From positions 1 through 31,818 of IMG/VR virus record IMGVR_UViG_3300048839_000838: DNA of 31,818 bases, one strand, 5' to 3'. The position numbers and the translations under genes are program-made. Source of the DNA: a virus. Position 1 is the first letter of the stretch. Every line of letters starts with the position of its first letter. This document shows positions 8,747-16,711 of the stretch, piece after piece. The notes beneath the pieces are model-generated. The model saw only the letters and a program-made list of their open reading frames with translations. It made no database searches and was not told the origin of the DNA.

Positions 8747-9154
8747 ATGGCTGACGTTGGAACCGGATCGACCCTGCACATCAACACCGCTGGGTCCTCG
8801 CCCCTGGGCGGAAGCGCGAGCACGCTCGAGATCACCGGAATCACGATGGACGGTCAGGAGCGACAGGCGTTCGACGTCTCGCACCTGGCCACGACCGGCG
8901 CACGCGTCAAGATCTTCGGCCGCCTGCACGACGAGGGCTCGATCAGCGTCGAGTTCCAGGTCGACGAGACCGACATCCCGGACATTCGCTCCGGGACGCT
9001 CCAGGCGGTCGGCGTGCTCTTCCCCGACGGCAACGGCTACTGGGGCGACGCCCAGATCACCCGCGTCAACTGGGGCCAGCCCGTCGAGGGCGTGATGACC
9101 GGCACGGTCGTCTTCACCTTCGCCGGCGTGGTCACCAAAGTCGCCGCGGTCTGA
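8747..9154 (+). CDS. Major tail protein (tail tube), first of two
   Basis: A 135-residue protein with the features of siphovirus tail tube subunits: a beta-rich sequence with GSASTLEITGITMDG, a central HDEGSISVEFQVDE and a C-terminal MTGTVVFTFAGVV typical of tube proteins. Its place, after the completion protein and before the chaperone pair, is where the major tail gene belongs. The next gene encodes a second beta-rich protein of similar size, so the two may both be in the tube, or one may be the tube and the other a minor tail protein. Confidence 0.7.
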   Translation: MADVGTGSTLHINTAGSSPLGGSASTLEITGITMDGQERQAFDVSHLATTGARVKIFGRLHDEGSISVEFQVDETDIPDIRSGTLQAVGVLFPDGNGYWGDAQITRVNWGQPVEGVMTGTVVFTFAGVVTKVAAV

Positions 9155-9156
9155 CG

Positions 9157-9606
9157 ATGCTCGGCACCGGCACCACGCTCTACGTCGGCGCCTCGCCGGC
9201 GGACGAGGAGAACCCGCTTCGGTCGGAGTTCTCGACGGTGGCCGCGTACGACGTCGAGGGCGTTGGCCAGGGCGCCACGCAGTCGGCGACGTTCGACGCC
9301 TCGGCGCTGGATGACGACTACGCGGACTTCGTGCCAGGCATGCTGGTCCGCGAGGGGCCATTCGAGCTCGCGCTGCGCCTGCCGACACCGGCTCTGATGC
9401 CGGCGCTGAGCGTGAACGATGAGCCGGAGTGGTACATGGTCGAGTTCCCGCTCGTGGACGACGGGAACACGCAGCCGTCCGCGGTGATCTTCCGCGGTCG
9501 CCTGAACGTGCGCGGCCCGTGGACGGCCGGCACCGAACAGCTCTACACCGCCGCCGTCCGCATCGAGGTCGTCGGCCAGACGTGGTGGTTCCAGGAGGAA
9601 GCCTGA
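9157..9606 (+). CDS. Second tail-tube-like protein
   Basis: A 149-residue, beta-rich protein starting MLGTGTTLYVG, very like the ADVGTGSTLHI start of the preceding tube protein, which suggests the same fold or an old duplication. It contains FDASALDDDYADFVPGML and ends with AAVRIEVVGQTWWFQEE. It lies directly before the frameshifting chaperone pair, which is the classical place of the major tail protein, so this one could be the true tube subunit. Which of the two is major cannot be told from sequence. Confidence 0.65.
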   Translation: MLGTGTTLYVGASPADEENPLRSEFSTVAAYDVEGVGQGATQSATFDASALDDDYADFVPGMLVREGPFELALRLPTPALMPALSVNDEPEWYMVEFPLVDDGNTQPSAVIFRGRLNVRGPWTAGTEQLYTAAVRIEVVGQTWWFQEEA

Positions 9607-9965
9607 TGGTTCTGGATCGGATTCTCGCGGCATCGGACCGCACCGAGATCGAGGTCGAGGTCGCCGCGTGGGGCGGCAAGGTGACGCTCCGCGAGCTGAG
9701 CGGCGCCGAGCGGCAGCGGGTGCTGTCGGAGGTCGCGGCGCTCACCGATGCCGAGAGCGGCAAGCTCGCCCCGATCATCCTCGCGGCGTCGCTCGTCGGA
9801 GAGAACGGGCGCACGCTCGTCGACGGGAAAACCGCCGACGAACGCGAGGCGATCGTGCAGCAGATCTGGACGCGATCGGCGACGCTGCTCGACCGGCTCT
9901 GCGGCGAGGCGATGAAGCTGAGCGCGTTGCAGCCGAAGGCGATCGAGGGCGCCGAGGGAAACTGA
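9606..9965 (+). CDS. Tail assembly chaperone, short form (lambda gpG analogue)
   Basis: A 119-residue, acidic and helical protein (MVLDRILAASDRTEIEVEV, then LRELSGAERQRVLSEV), the zero-frame product of a two-product locus. Lambda gpG and its analogues bind the tape measure and help start tail assembly. The gene lies directly after the tube genes and before the tape measure. The slippery heptamer GGGAAAC makes up its last codons before TGA (GGA AAC TGA). The ATG at 9606 overlaps the previous stop (TGATG). Confidence 0.85.
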   Translation: MVLDRILAASDRTEIEVEVAAWGGKVTLRELSGAERQRVLSEVAALTDAESGKLAPIILAASLVGENGRTLVDGKTADEREAIVQQIWTRSATLLDRLCGEAMKLSALQPKAIEGAEGN

Positions 9966-10279
9966 GGAGCGCCCCGGAGCGCGCGGCGTGGTTCCGGTTG
10001 GCGCTCGCCCTCCACATGCCAGTAGCCGAGGCGCAGCGCCGCGTCTCATCGTCGGAGTTCGTCGAATGGCTCGCGTACGACCGAATCTCACCGTGGGGAC
10101 CCGAGCGTGGCGACGTCCTCGCTGCGATGGTCGCATGGACCACGGCGTCGGTCGGGCACTCCGGGAAGGGTCGGCGGCCGAAGCTGCGCGACTTCATTCC
10201 GCGGTGGAGCATCGGAACCTCGAAGGCTGCCGCGACGGAGCAGGCGCGGGCGTTGATGGCCCGGCTCGTGGGGAAGTGA
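9606..10279 (+). CDS. Tail assembly chaperone fusion, made by -1 frameshift (gpGT analogue)
   Basis: Ribosomes that slip back one base at 9956-9962 read past the TGA at 9963 and continue to the TGA at 10277-10279, giving a 224-residue fusion of 119 plus 105 residues. The added part reads LRSAPERAAWFRLALALHMP and continues with EWLAYDRISPWGPERGD, which resembles lambda gpT-like domains (a W-A-Y-x-R-x-x-P-x-G-x-x-R pattern). The part after the slip site has no convincing start of its own; an internal ATG at 10016 would cut off the conserved beginning. The next start (tape measure, 10284) follows by four bases. Confidence 0.85.
9956..9962 (+). promoter_or_regulatory. -1 programmed frameshift slippery site GGGAAAC
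   Basis: The heptamer G GGA AAC stands in the correct phase (X XXY YYZ) directly before the zero-frame TGA. After slippage it is read GGG AAA, and the -1 frame is open to 10279. Lambda uses GGGAAAG at the same place. A purine stretch GAGGAG (9964-9969) and a small stem (GCGC/GCGC, 9969-9982, 6-base loop) begin 1 and 6 bases after it and could stimulate slipping. Confidence 0.85.
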
Positions 10280-10283
10280 CCTG

Positions 10284-12242
10284 ATGGGCCGCCGCACGGT
10301 CGGAAAGCTCGTCGCGGAACTCACGGCGAAGACGGACACGTTCGCCCGTGATCTCGGCGTCGTCGATAATCGGCTCGGCGGCCTGCAGAAGCGGCTCGAC
10401 GCGAACGCGAAGGCGGCGCGGAACTTCGGTCGGTTCCTGGTCGGCGCGGCGCTCGGCGGCGGGCTCATCGCCGCGTGGCGGAAGACCTCGCAGCTCGCGG
10501 ACGGGCTGGCGAAGCAGGCCAGGACGACCGGGATCGCGACCGAGCAGCTCGCCGGCCTGCGCCTCGGCGCAGAGCTCAGCGGCCTCGAGGTCAAGCAACT
10601 CGACGTCGGGCTCCAGCGCATGGTGCGGCGGGTCGCGGAGGCAGCCCAGGGCACGGGCGAGGCGGTGACCGCCCTCGAGGAGCTCGGGCTCTCCGCCAGC
10701 GACCTGAACAGCCTGCGGCCCGACGAGCAGATCGGCCGGATCGCCGACGCGCTCGCGCGGGTGCCGGAGCAGGGGGACCGCGTCCGGCTGTCGATGAAGC
10801 TCTTCGACCGTGCGGGTGCGGACTTCCTGAACCTGCTCGCCGGAGGCTCCGCCGGCCTGGCCGACTTCCAGCAGCAGGCGGAGGCGGCGGGGATCACGCT
10901 CAGCGCGATCGAGGCCGGGAAGATCGAGGAGGCGAACGACGCGATCTCCCGCATGAAGGCGACGGTCACCGGGCTCGCCCAGGACCTGGTCGTGCTGCTC
11001 GCCCCGGCGGTCGAGACCGCGGCGACGCTGCTGCAGTCGGTCGCGAAGATCTTCTCCACGGACCTCGGCGGCGCGGCGGTGACGTCGATCGCTGCGATCA
11101 CGGCCGGCATCTGGGCGACGAACAAGGCGCTGAAGGCGGTGCTCGGGACGGCGGTCGCGGTGCAGGGCGTCACCCTGGCGGGTGCGGGTGCCAGGGCGCG
11201 TGGCGTCGCTGGCGCCGCAGTCGGTGGTGCTGGTGCTGCCGCGGCAGGAGCAGGCGGCGGCGCCGCGGCCGGTGGACTGGCCACGTTCGCCAAGGCCCCG
11301 CTCTCGACCGCGGCGGGATTCGGCGTCAGAGCCGTCGGGATCTCCGGGCTCGGCGCGCTCGGCGGCATCGGCGCCGGCCTCGGGTACAAGGCGATCCGCG
11401 CGATTCAGGATTCCGCCCAGGAGGAGCGGTCGCTCGAGACGGTGCGGGCGCTGCGCGTCGAGTTCGAGCGCTTGCGCGACGTCGACTTGGAAGCCGCGGG
11501 CATGCCCGACGAGCTCGACGGCATCACGCAGCGCCTGACCGAGATCCGCGGGGAGCTCTGGAGCCTCTTCGGCACCTTCGACAAGACGGGCACGGCCGAG
11601 ATGCTCGCCCTGATCGACTCGACGCACGAGCTCGGGGTCGAGGTCCGCACCCTGCACGACGCCAGCATCGCCCAGATCGCCGCGCACGAGAAGCACGTCG
11701 CGAAGGTCAACGAGCTCACCGACGCCTACGCCGCCTGGAACGACGAGCAGATGAAGATCCAGGATGCCGCGAAGGCGTCCAGGAAGGCGATCGCCGACAT
11801 GCTCGGCGACCTCGAGGACCAGGTGAACGCGCTCGGGAAGTCCGAGGCGCAGCTCTTCATCGAGGACCTCGAGAAGATGGGGGCCGACCAGTACGACCTG
11901 AATCGAGCCCTCGAGCTCTTCGGGAAGATCGACGCGTTCGAGAAGCAGCGCCTCGAGGCGGAGAAGCTCGCGAAGTCGGTGGGAGGGGTCGGCCAGAGCT
12001 TCAACGACGCGGTGCGCAGCATCATGTCCGCCGTGCAGGCGGCCTTCGACGCGCAGAGGCCGTACCTGTCCGCGACCTTCCAGGAGACGCGGATCGAGAA
12101 CCTCGCCCTCGGCCCGTCGGCGATCGCCCTCGGTTCGTCACGGCCGGCGACGCAGGAGGAGCAGGAGAAGCTCAGGAAGGCCGCCGAGCGCACCAACCAG
12201 ATCCTCGAGAACGGGATCACCGCACGGATCCGGTTCAACTGA
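10284..12242 (+). CDS. Tail tape measure protein
   Basis: This sets tail length and passes into the host envelope with the DNA. The 652-residue protein starts with a coil-rich region (VGKLVAELTAKTDTFARDLG, then LGGLQKRLDANAKAARNFGRFL, a common tape-measure opening), has hydrophobic Ala/Gly stretches near residues 230-330, including a glycine-rich run at about 295-330, and a long helical C-terminus with many charged residues. It is the longest gene of the tail tip block and follows the chaperone gene as expected. At about 650 residues it predicts a tail of roughly 100 nm by the usual 1.5 angstrom per residue rule, which is inference. Confidence 0.88.
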   Translation: MGRRTVGKLVAELTAKTDTFARDLGVVDNRLGGLQKRLDANAKAARNFGRFLVGAALGGGLIAAWRKTSQLADGLAKQARTTGIATEQLAGLRLGAELSGLEVKQLDVGLQRMVRRVAEAAQGTGEAVTALEELGLSASDLNSLRPDEQIGRIADALARVPEQGDRVRLSMKLFDRAGADFLNLLAGGSAGLADFQQQAEAAGITLSAIEAGKIEEANDAISRMKATVTGLAQDLVVLLAPAVETAATLLQSVAKIFSTDLGGAAVTSIAAITAGIWATNKALKAVLGTAVAVQGVTLAGAGARARGVAGAAVGGAGAAAAGAGGGAAAGGLATFAKAPLSTAAGFGVRAVGISGLGALGGIGAGLGYKAIRAIQDSAQEERSLETVRALRVEFERLRDVDLEAAGMPDELDGITQRLTEIRGELWSLFGTFDKTGTAEMLALIDSTHELGVEVRTLHDASIAQIAAHEKHVAKVNELTDAYAAWNDEQMKIQDAAKASRKAIADMLGDLEDQVNALGKSEAQLFIEDLEKMGADQYDLNRALELFGKIDAFEKQRLEAEKLAKSVGGVGQSFNDAVRSIMSAVQAAFDAQRPYLSATFQETRIENLALGPSAIALGSSRPATQEEQEKLRKAAERTNQILENGITARIRFN

Positions 12243-12257
12243 CGAAGGAGGACGGGG

Positions 12258-13058
12258 TTGCCCATGTCGCCGACGGTCAAGATGCACATGATCGAGGACG
12301 TGCAGTGGCGTGAACGCGCCGGTGTCGTCGAAGAGGTGCAGCGCGGGGCGCTCGTCTACGGCCTGACGCCGAACGGCGGCAACCCCGAGATGCTCGTCGC
12401 AAACGCGCTGGCCGTCGCCGGCGTGCCGGAGTTCGGTGACGCGCACCCGATCTACTCCGGGTTGTACCTGGCCGAGCGTCGCCCGCGCGTCCTCGACCCG
12501 ACCGTCGTCCAGATCATGCTCGTCTACCGCCTGGCCTCGGGCGGGATCATCAACGAGCCGCCGCCGGGCTTCGCCGCCGCGATCCGCGGCGGCACCGCCC
12601 TCGAGCAAGAGACGACGATGGTCGACCGGAACGGCGACCAGATCCTCGTGCCGTGGACGCATCCCGGGAGTGGGATGACGCGCTACCACTCGGGCCAGGT
12701 GCCGGCGTTGCGACCCCGCGACTACCTCTCCTTCACGAACACACTCCAGTCCGCATCGCCCGGCACGCTCTCACGGCAGTACGTCGGCGCCGTGAATGAC
12801 GACACCTGGAACGGACTGCCCGCGGGCGGGTGGTTGTGCCAGGGGATGGAGTTCGAGCTGATCGATCGATCGACGACGCCGCCGACGTGGCGGTACGTCT
12901 ACTCGTTCCGCGCGAACGCGAAGGGGTGGCAGCCCGACGTCGTCTTCATCGACCCGCACACCAACAACCCGCCCGCGGGGATCTCCATCGGAAACGGCAT
13001 CGTCGCCGACGTGCTGCTCTACGACGAGGAGGACTTCGACGCGCTGTCGCTCGTCTGA
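12258..13058 (+). CDS. Tail tip protein, unknown family
   Basis: A 266-residue protein with beta-rich sequence (QRGALVYGLTPNGGNPEML, VVQIMLVYRLASGGIINEPP, SLSRQYVGAVNDDTWNGLP-like middle, and WRYVYSFRANAKGWQPDVVF). The TTG at 12258 lies 6 bases after a strong AAGGAGG (12245-12251); an ATG two codons later at 12264 would have 12-base spacing, so TTG is my choice. It follows the tape measure, where distal tail and baseplate proteins are encoded. I recognise no known distal-tail motif, so only a structural role is claimed. Confidence 0.75.
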   Translation: MPMSPTVKMHMIEDVQWRERAGVVEEVQRGALVYGLTPNGGNPEMLVANALAVAGVPEFGDAHPIYSGLYLAERRPRVLDPTVVQIMLVYRLASGGIINEPPPGFAAAIRGGTALEQETTMVDRNGDQILVPWTHPGSGMTRYHSGQVPALRPRDYLSFTNTLQSASPGTLSRQYVGAVNDDTWNGLPAGGWLCQGMEFELIDRSTTPPTWRYVYSFRANAKGWQPDVVFIDPHTNNPPAGISIGNGIVADVLLYDEEDFDALSLV

Positions 13059-13061
13059 TCC

Positions 13062-14777
13062 ATGGACCGCAACCCGATCGAACCCGGAGTCGAGCTGACC
13101 GGCCAGTTGCTGCGCGACGCGCTGGATGGTGCTGCGGCGCAGCCGATCGGCGGTCTCGGGATCAACGTCACGGGCGCCCCCTGGGGCGGCAGCCCGGTGA
13201 TCTCGCTCGCGAGGCCTCTGCCGCGCGTCCGGCAGGCGATCCCGGTGCGGCTGAGCAATCCAGCGGTGATCGCCGACAACGTCTGGGAGTACGAGTGGAT
13301 CGAGATCGCGAAGGCCGGATCCGGCGGAGCGGGCTGGGTCGAGGTCCCCGACGGCCGCACCAGCGACGACTTCGGCCTCGCGCTGAACATGGCCGAGATT
13401 GACAACAGCGAGAGCGGGGTGCAGGGGAACGGGATCGATGCCGACAACATCCCCGAGGGCTTCGCGATCATGCCGGCCACCGGATGCACGACGGTCTACC
13501 AGGTCGAGGTGCCGGCAGAGGACGACACGGGGACGGGGTACGACACGGAGTATTGGTTCGACAAGCCGAACGGCATCGACGGCCAGTGCACGACCGTCGT
13601 CTCGCCGTCGCTCGTCGGAGGCGACTGGCAGTTCGAACGATCGGCCGACGCCGGCGACCTCGCGCCCTACTGGACGGGCGACGTCTCGCTCTACTCCGTG
13701 GACCTCTCCGGAGGGAAGAACGTCAACGGCGTCCTCCGGATCGAGCCTGCGGCCGGCGTGGGCTCGACGGCCGACCTGCTCGGCCCGCTCGCGCCGATCG
13801 GCGTCCGCGAGGGTGATCGGCACCGGGTCCGCGCGCAGGTGATCGCCGACGGCACCGGCGCCGAGGTCCGCCTTGTCGCGGTGCTGTACGACGAGGCCGG
13901 CGCCGTGGACACGACCTACACCAGCTCGCCGACGACGCCGGGAGGCTCCTGGGCGGAGCTCACGCTCGAGTTCACGATCCCCGCCGGCGTCGCGACCGCG
14001 CGCGTCGGCGTGCGACACGACCCGAGCGTGTCGGCGGGGCCGGCTACGCTCGTCGACGACGTCTTCTGGACGACCTCCTTCGCCGCGACGGAGATCGAGT
14101 ACGACGGCAGCGGCGGCGACTGGTCGCCCGATCCCGACAACGTCGGCGACGCGCTCGACCAGGCCGAGTCGCGGATCGCAGTCGTCGAGGGGGTCGTCTC
14201 CGTGATCGCCGGCGACTACCTGACGAGCAGCAACGTCGCTAAGTCGGTCACGGTGTCGGGCGGAGCTCTCGAGCTCGTGTCCGACGAGACGACGCCGGAC
14301 GACTGGAAGGTCTACGGCCAGGCGGGCGGCTCGCGGGCATGGCTGCATCCGGTCGGGCGGCTGCTGCAGGTGCAGTTCGGCGAGAACGCCGCGAGCTCCG
14401 GGACGAACCGCTACCTCTACACCTCCAACGTCACCGGGACGACGGTCGAGGGCAAGAGCTTCATCGTCCCGGCGGCCTGCTCCGTCGTCGGCGCGTGGAT
14501 GCGCTGCGACGTCACGGCCTACACGAGCGGGGATATCCGGTTCGACGTGCGCAAGTGGTCGGGCTCCGAGGCGGCTCTCGTGACCGGCGGGACCTTCGGC
14601 CTCTCCGGCGCAGCGAACAACGTCTCGCGCGCCGAGGAGTACGCGCCGGGGACCTATCAGCTCGCAGCGGGAGACGGCGTGATCCTGCGCCGCGTGATCG
14701 ACTCCGGCGGCTGCACGACCGACGAGCACGTCGGCGGCGTGCTCCTGCTGCTCGATGAAACCTGGGCGGGAGCCTGA
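13062..14777 (+). CDS. Probable tail fibre or receptor-binding protein
   Basis: A 571-residue protein with an N-terminal part related in style to tail tip proteins, and a middle (about residues 180-345) that reads like a carbohydrate-binding jelly-roll: WQFERSADAGDLAPYW, then LAPIGVREGDRHRVRAQV, VRLVAVLYDEAGAV, WAELTLEFTIPAGVATARVG and TLVDDVFWT are the strand pattern of CBM-like modules. Residues of about 350-385 (DWSPDPDNVGDALDQAESRI) resemble the short coil and trimerisation segments of fibres. The C-terminal part is again beta-rich (VTGTTVEGKSFIVPAAC). This suggests binding of a host surface glycan. The target is not predictable. Confidence 0.7.
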   Translation: MDRNPIEPGVELTGQLLRDALDGAAAQPIGGLGINVTGAPWGGSPVISLARPLPRVRQAIPVRLSNPAVIADNVWEYEWIEIAKAGSGGAGWVEVPDGRTSDDFGLALNMAEIDNSESGVQGNGIDADNIPEGFAIMPATGCTTVYQVEVPAEDDTGTGYDTEYWFDKPNGIDGQCTTVVSPSLVGGDWQFERSADAGDLAPYWTGDVSLYSVDLSGGKNVNGVLRIEPAAGVGSTADLLGPLAPIGVREGDRHRVRAQVIADGTGAEVRLVAVLYDEAGAVDTTYTSSPTTPGGSWAELTLEFTIPAGVATARVGVRHDPSVSAGPATLVDDVFWTTSFAATEIEYDGSGGDWSPDPDNVGDALDQAESRIAVVEGVVSVIAGDYLTSSNVAKSVTVSGGALELVSDETTPDDWKVYGQAGGSRAWLHPVGRLLQVQFGENAASSGTNRYLYTSNVTGTTVEGKSFIVPAACSVVGAWMRCDVTAYTSGDIRFDVRKWSGSEAALVTGGTFGLSGAANNVSRAEEYAPGTYQLAAGDGVILRRVIDSGGCTTDEHVGGVLLLLDETWAGA

Positions 14778-14780
14778 CCG

Positions 14781-15098
14781 ATGCCGACCCTGAAGGCCTA
14801 CCTCGAGGGAGCGCTCGCCGCCGACGGCATCGCGATCTCCGACGTGCATTTCGTCGGCTTCCGGGACCGCTCCGGCGAGCTGCACGAGCTGAGCCCGGCG
14901 GCGTTCGGCCAGGCGGCGGCGCAGGTGCAGGTCGGCGAGGTGCCTGACGACGTCCGGTCCCGCGTCCTCGTCTCGCTCACGCTTCCGTCGGGCGAAGACG
15001 TGGTGGTCGAGTACCGCGACGGCGCCTGGCGCCGCGTGCGCGGCCCGGGCTCCGTTCCGTTCCTGCTCACGCCGGCGCACCTGCGGGGCGAGGCATGA
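14781..15098 (+). CDS. Small protein after fibre gene, unknown function
   Basis: A 105-residue protein (MPTLKAYLEGALAADGIAI), three bases after the fibre stop. It is mixed alpha/beta with no signal or membrane segment and no motif I recognise. Its stop overlaps the ATG of the next small gene (ATGA at 15095). The position suggests a tail tip accessory or fibre assembly role, unproven. Confidence 0.7.
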   Translation: MPTLKAYLEGALAADGIAISDVHFVGFRDRSGELHELSPAAFGQAAAQVQVGEVPDDVRSRVLVSLTLPSGEDVVVEYRDGAWRRVRGPGSVPFLLTPAHLRGEA

Positions 15099-15205
15099 GG
15101 CGGCTGCGTCGCGCCGATCCGGTGATGCTCCTCGCGGGCGTCATCATCGCGGCGGTCTTCGTCGCGTGGATGCTGTCGCTCGTGCTCGTCGGCGGGGGTG
15201 ACTGA
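15095..15205 (+). CDS. 36-residue single-pass membrane protein
   Basis: Below usual ORF cut-offs but well supported by coupling: its ATG overlaps the previous stop (ATGA) and its TGA overlaps the next ATG (TGATG at 15203-15207). Translation begins MRRLRRADPVMLL and continues with a hydrophobic stretch to SLVLVGGGD. The positive N-terminus and about 22 hydrophobic residues predict one membrane helix with the N-terminus inside. It could be a small holin-like or accessory membrane protein, but there is no family evidence. Confidence 0.65.
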   Translation: MRRLRRADPVMLLAGVIIAAVFVAWMLSLVLVGGGD

Positions 15206-15810
15206 TGGCCGCGAACCTCGCCCCAGCCTGCTGCTGCGGAGGTCCGCGCCGCGCGTGCCTGGCGACGTTCGGCTGCCCGGAGTGCGACTTCGACGCGATC
15301 GTCTACGCGAACACCGAGTTCCGCTGCACGCTCTCCTGGACCGACCCGGTCGAGGGCGCCGTCTCGGCCGACGTCGCCTTCACGCTGATCGACATGCCGA
15401 TGAAGCGGTCCAACGCCTTCTCCTGCCTGCTCGATCCGGCGCCGGGCTGGTACTGCGAGCCGGCGATCGGGCTCCCCGGCGACTGTTCCGAGGGCGGCTG
15501 CGCGATCTCCGGCACGTCGAAGACGATCGACGACCTCGGCGGCTCCTACGTCTGCGGGCTCGCCGCTGCCTGCCATCCGACGCCGACGCCGGAGTGGGTG
15601 GCGACCTACGACTGGAACGCCGCCCTGTACGGGGCATCCGTGCTGCCGGTGACGTTCCGGATCACGCCGCGCTGGGCGCGGATGGCGACGCTCGACTGTG
15701 CGGACGGGCTGTACGTCTTCACCGGGGCGAACTTCCTGCACCTGACCGGAGCGACGGTTTCGATGAGCGCCGAGGAGGCCGACGATCTCACGATCGCGGC
15801 GGGAATCTGA
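15205..15810 (+). CDS. Cysteine-rich protein, unknown function
   Basis: A 201-residue protein with a dense cysteine N-terminus (ACCCGGPRRACLATFGCPEC) and further cysteines in the middle (CLLDPAPGWYCEPAIG, CSEGGCAISG) and a beta-rich C-terminal half (LPVTFRITPRWARM). Some cysteine pairs have zinc-binding spacing. It has no signal peptide, so the cysteines may bind metal or form disulfides in the virion. It lies between the fibre genes and a zinc-ribbon gene and overlaps both neighbours, suggesting a virion or tail assembly role. Confidence 0.7.
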   Translation: MAANLAPACCCGGPRRACLATFGCPECDFDAIVYANTEFRCTLSWTDPVEGAVSADVAFTLIDMPMKRSNAFSCLLDPAPGWYCEPAIGLPGDCSEGGCAISGTSKTIDDLGGSYVCGLAAACHPTPTPEWVATYDWNAALYGASVLPVTFRITPRWARMATLDCADGLYVFTGANFLHLTGATVSMSAEEADDLTIAAGI

Positions 15811-16040
15811 TGGCGTGCGGCGGCTGCGGCAGGATGGCGCGCGGCGTCGCCGGCATCACGCGGGCCGCCGTCGGCGTTGGCACCGGCTCGCACGCGATGG
15901 TCGAGGCACGGCGGGCGGTCTGCCGGAGCTGCGAGCACAACACGGGGACGCGGTGCACGGTCTGCAAGTGCTTCCTGCGCCCGAAGACGGCCCTGAGATC
16001 CGAGCGCTGCCCGCTCGGCAAATGGAGTGACGAACGATGA
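15810..16040 (+). CDS. Small zinc-ribbon-like protein
   Basis: A 76-residue protein with two CxxC groups (CGGC near the start and CRSC in the middle), then CTVCKC and a final CPLGKW. The pattern CxxC...CxxCxC...K...CPxxKW occurs in small zinc-binding proteins often found in tail or head regions of siphoviruses; I cannot name the family surely. The ATG at 15810 overlaps the previous stop (TGATG), and its stop overlaps the protease start (ATGA). The longer upstream frame is rejected because it would lie over the cysteine-rich gene. Confidence 0.75.
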   Translation: MACGGCGRMARGVAGITRAAVGVGTGSHAMVEARRAVCRSCEHNTGTRCTVCKCFLRPKTALRSERCPLGKWSDER

Positions 16041-16708
16041 CCATGCCGACCCTCGAAACCCGACGCTGTCGGGCTGATCTGACGATCGAGACCCGTGGGG
16101 ACGGGAAGACCCGGCTGAAGGGCCGGGCGCTCGTCTACGGCGGGCTCTCGCACGACCTGGGCGGCTGGCGTGAGCGCTTCGCGCCCGGCGCAGTCCGACG
16201 CTCCGTGCAGGAGATCGCCAACGACCGCGACCCCGACCTGCTCTTCCTGGTCGAGCACGACTGGGGCCGGATGCTCGGGCGCACGAGCTCCGGCACGCTC
16301 GAGCTGCGACACGGCGACGACGGGCTCGGCTTCGTCCTCGACGTGCCCGACGTCACCGACGGCCGCGACCTGATGGCCTTCGTGCGCCGCGGGGACATGC
16401 GGGCGATGTCGTTCCAGTTCCGCGCGGTGTTGACGGACTGGACCGAGGAGGAGATCGACGGCGAGATCGTCCAGGTGCGCACCGTCGTCGACGCCGACCT
16501 CTACGAGATCTCGGCGGTCCACTCGCCGGCGTACCCGCAGACCATGCTCCAGGCAGCGAGCCGGCAGCGGGCCGACGTCGCCGCCGAGCTGGTCGAGCGC
16601 GACCCGGCGTTCCGGGCGCAGGTCGAGGCCGAGCTCGCCCGCCGCCGCATCCCGAAGGACGATCTCCGGCGGCTCGACGCGATCCGCGCCCTCCAGGTGG
16701 CGGGCTGA
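16037..16708 (+). CDS. HK97-family prohead protease
   Basis: This serine protease cleaves the capsid delta domain during head maturation. The 223-residue protein has the family order: GRALVYGGLSHDLGGWRERFAPGA, with H74 in LVEHDWGRMLGRT, S125 in MRAMSFQF, and the DLYEISAVHSPAYPQT segment (third catalytic residue probably E157). Length and motifs are normal and intact. The place is not: in HK97-like genomes this gene lies between portal and capsid, whereas here it is about 10 kb after the capsid gene, among tail genes. It is coupled to the zinc-ribbon gene by ATGA. Confidence 0.92.
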   Translation: MTMPTLETRRCRADLTIETRGDGKTRLKGRALVYGGLSHDLGGWRERFAPGAVRRSVQEIANDRDPDLLFLVEHDWGRMLGRTSSGTLELRHGDDGLGFVLDVPDVTDGRDLMAFVRRGDMRAMSFQFRAVLTDWTEEEIDGEIVQVRTVVDADLYEISAVHSPAYPQTMLQAASRQRADVAAELVERDPAFRAQVEAELARRRIPKDDLRRLDAIRALQVAG

Positions 16709-16711
16709 TCG

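Noticed and set aside
10016-10279. Independent start for the second tail chaperone gene (ATG 10016)
   Set aside because: It would drop the conserved AAWFRLALALH beginning, and the in-phase GGGAAAC explains the frame better.
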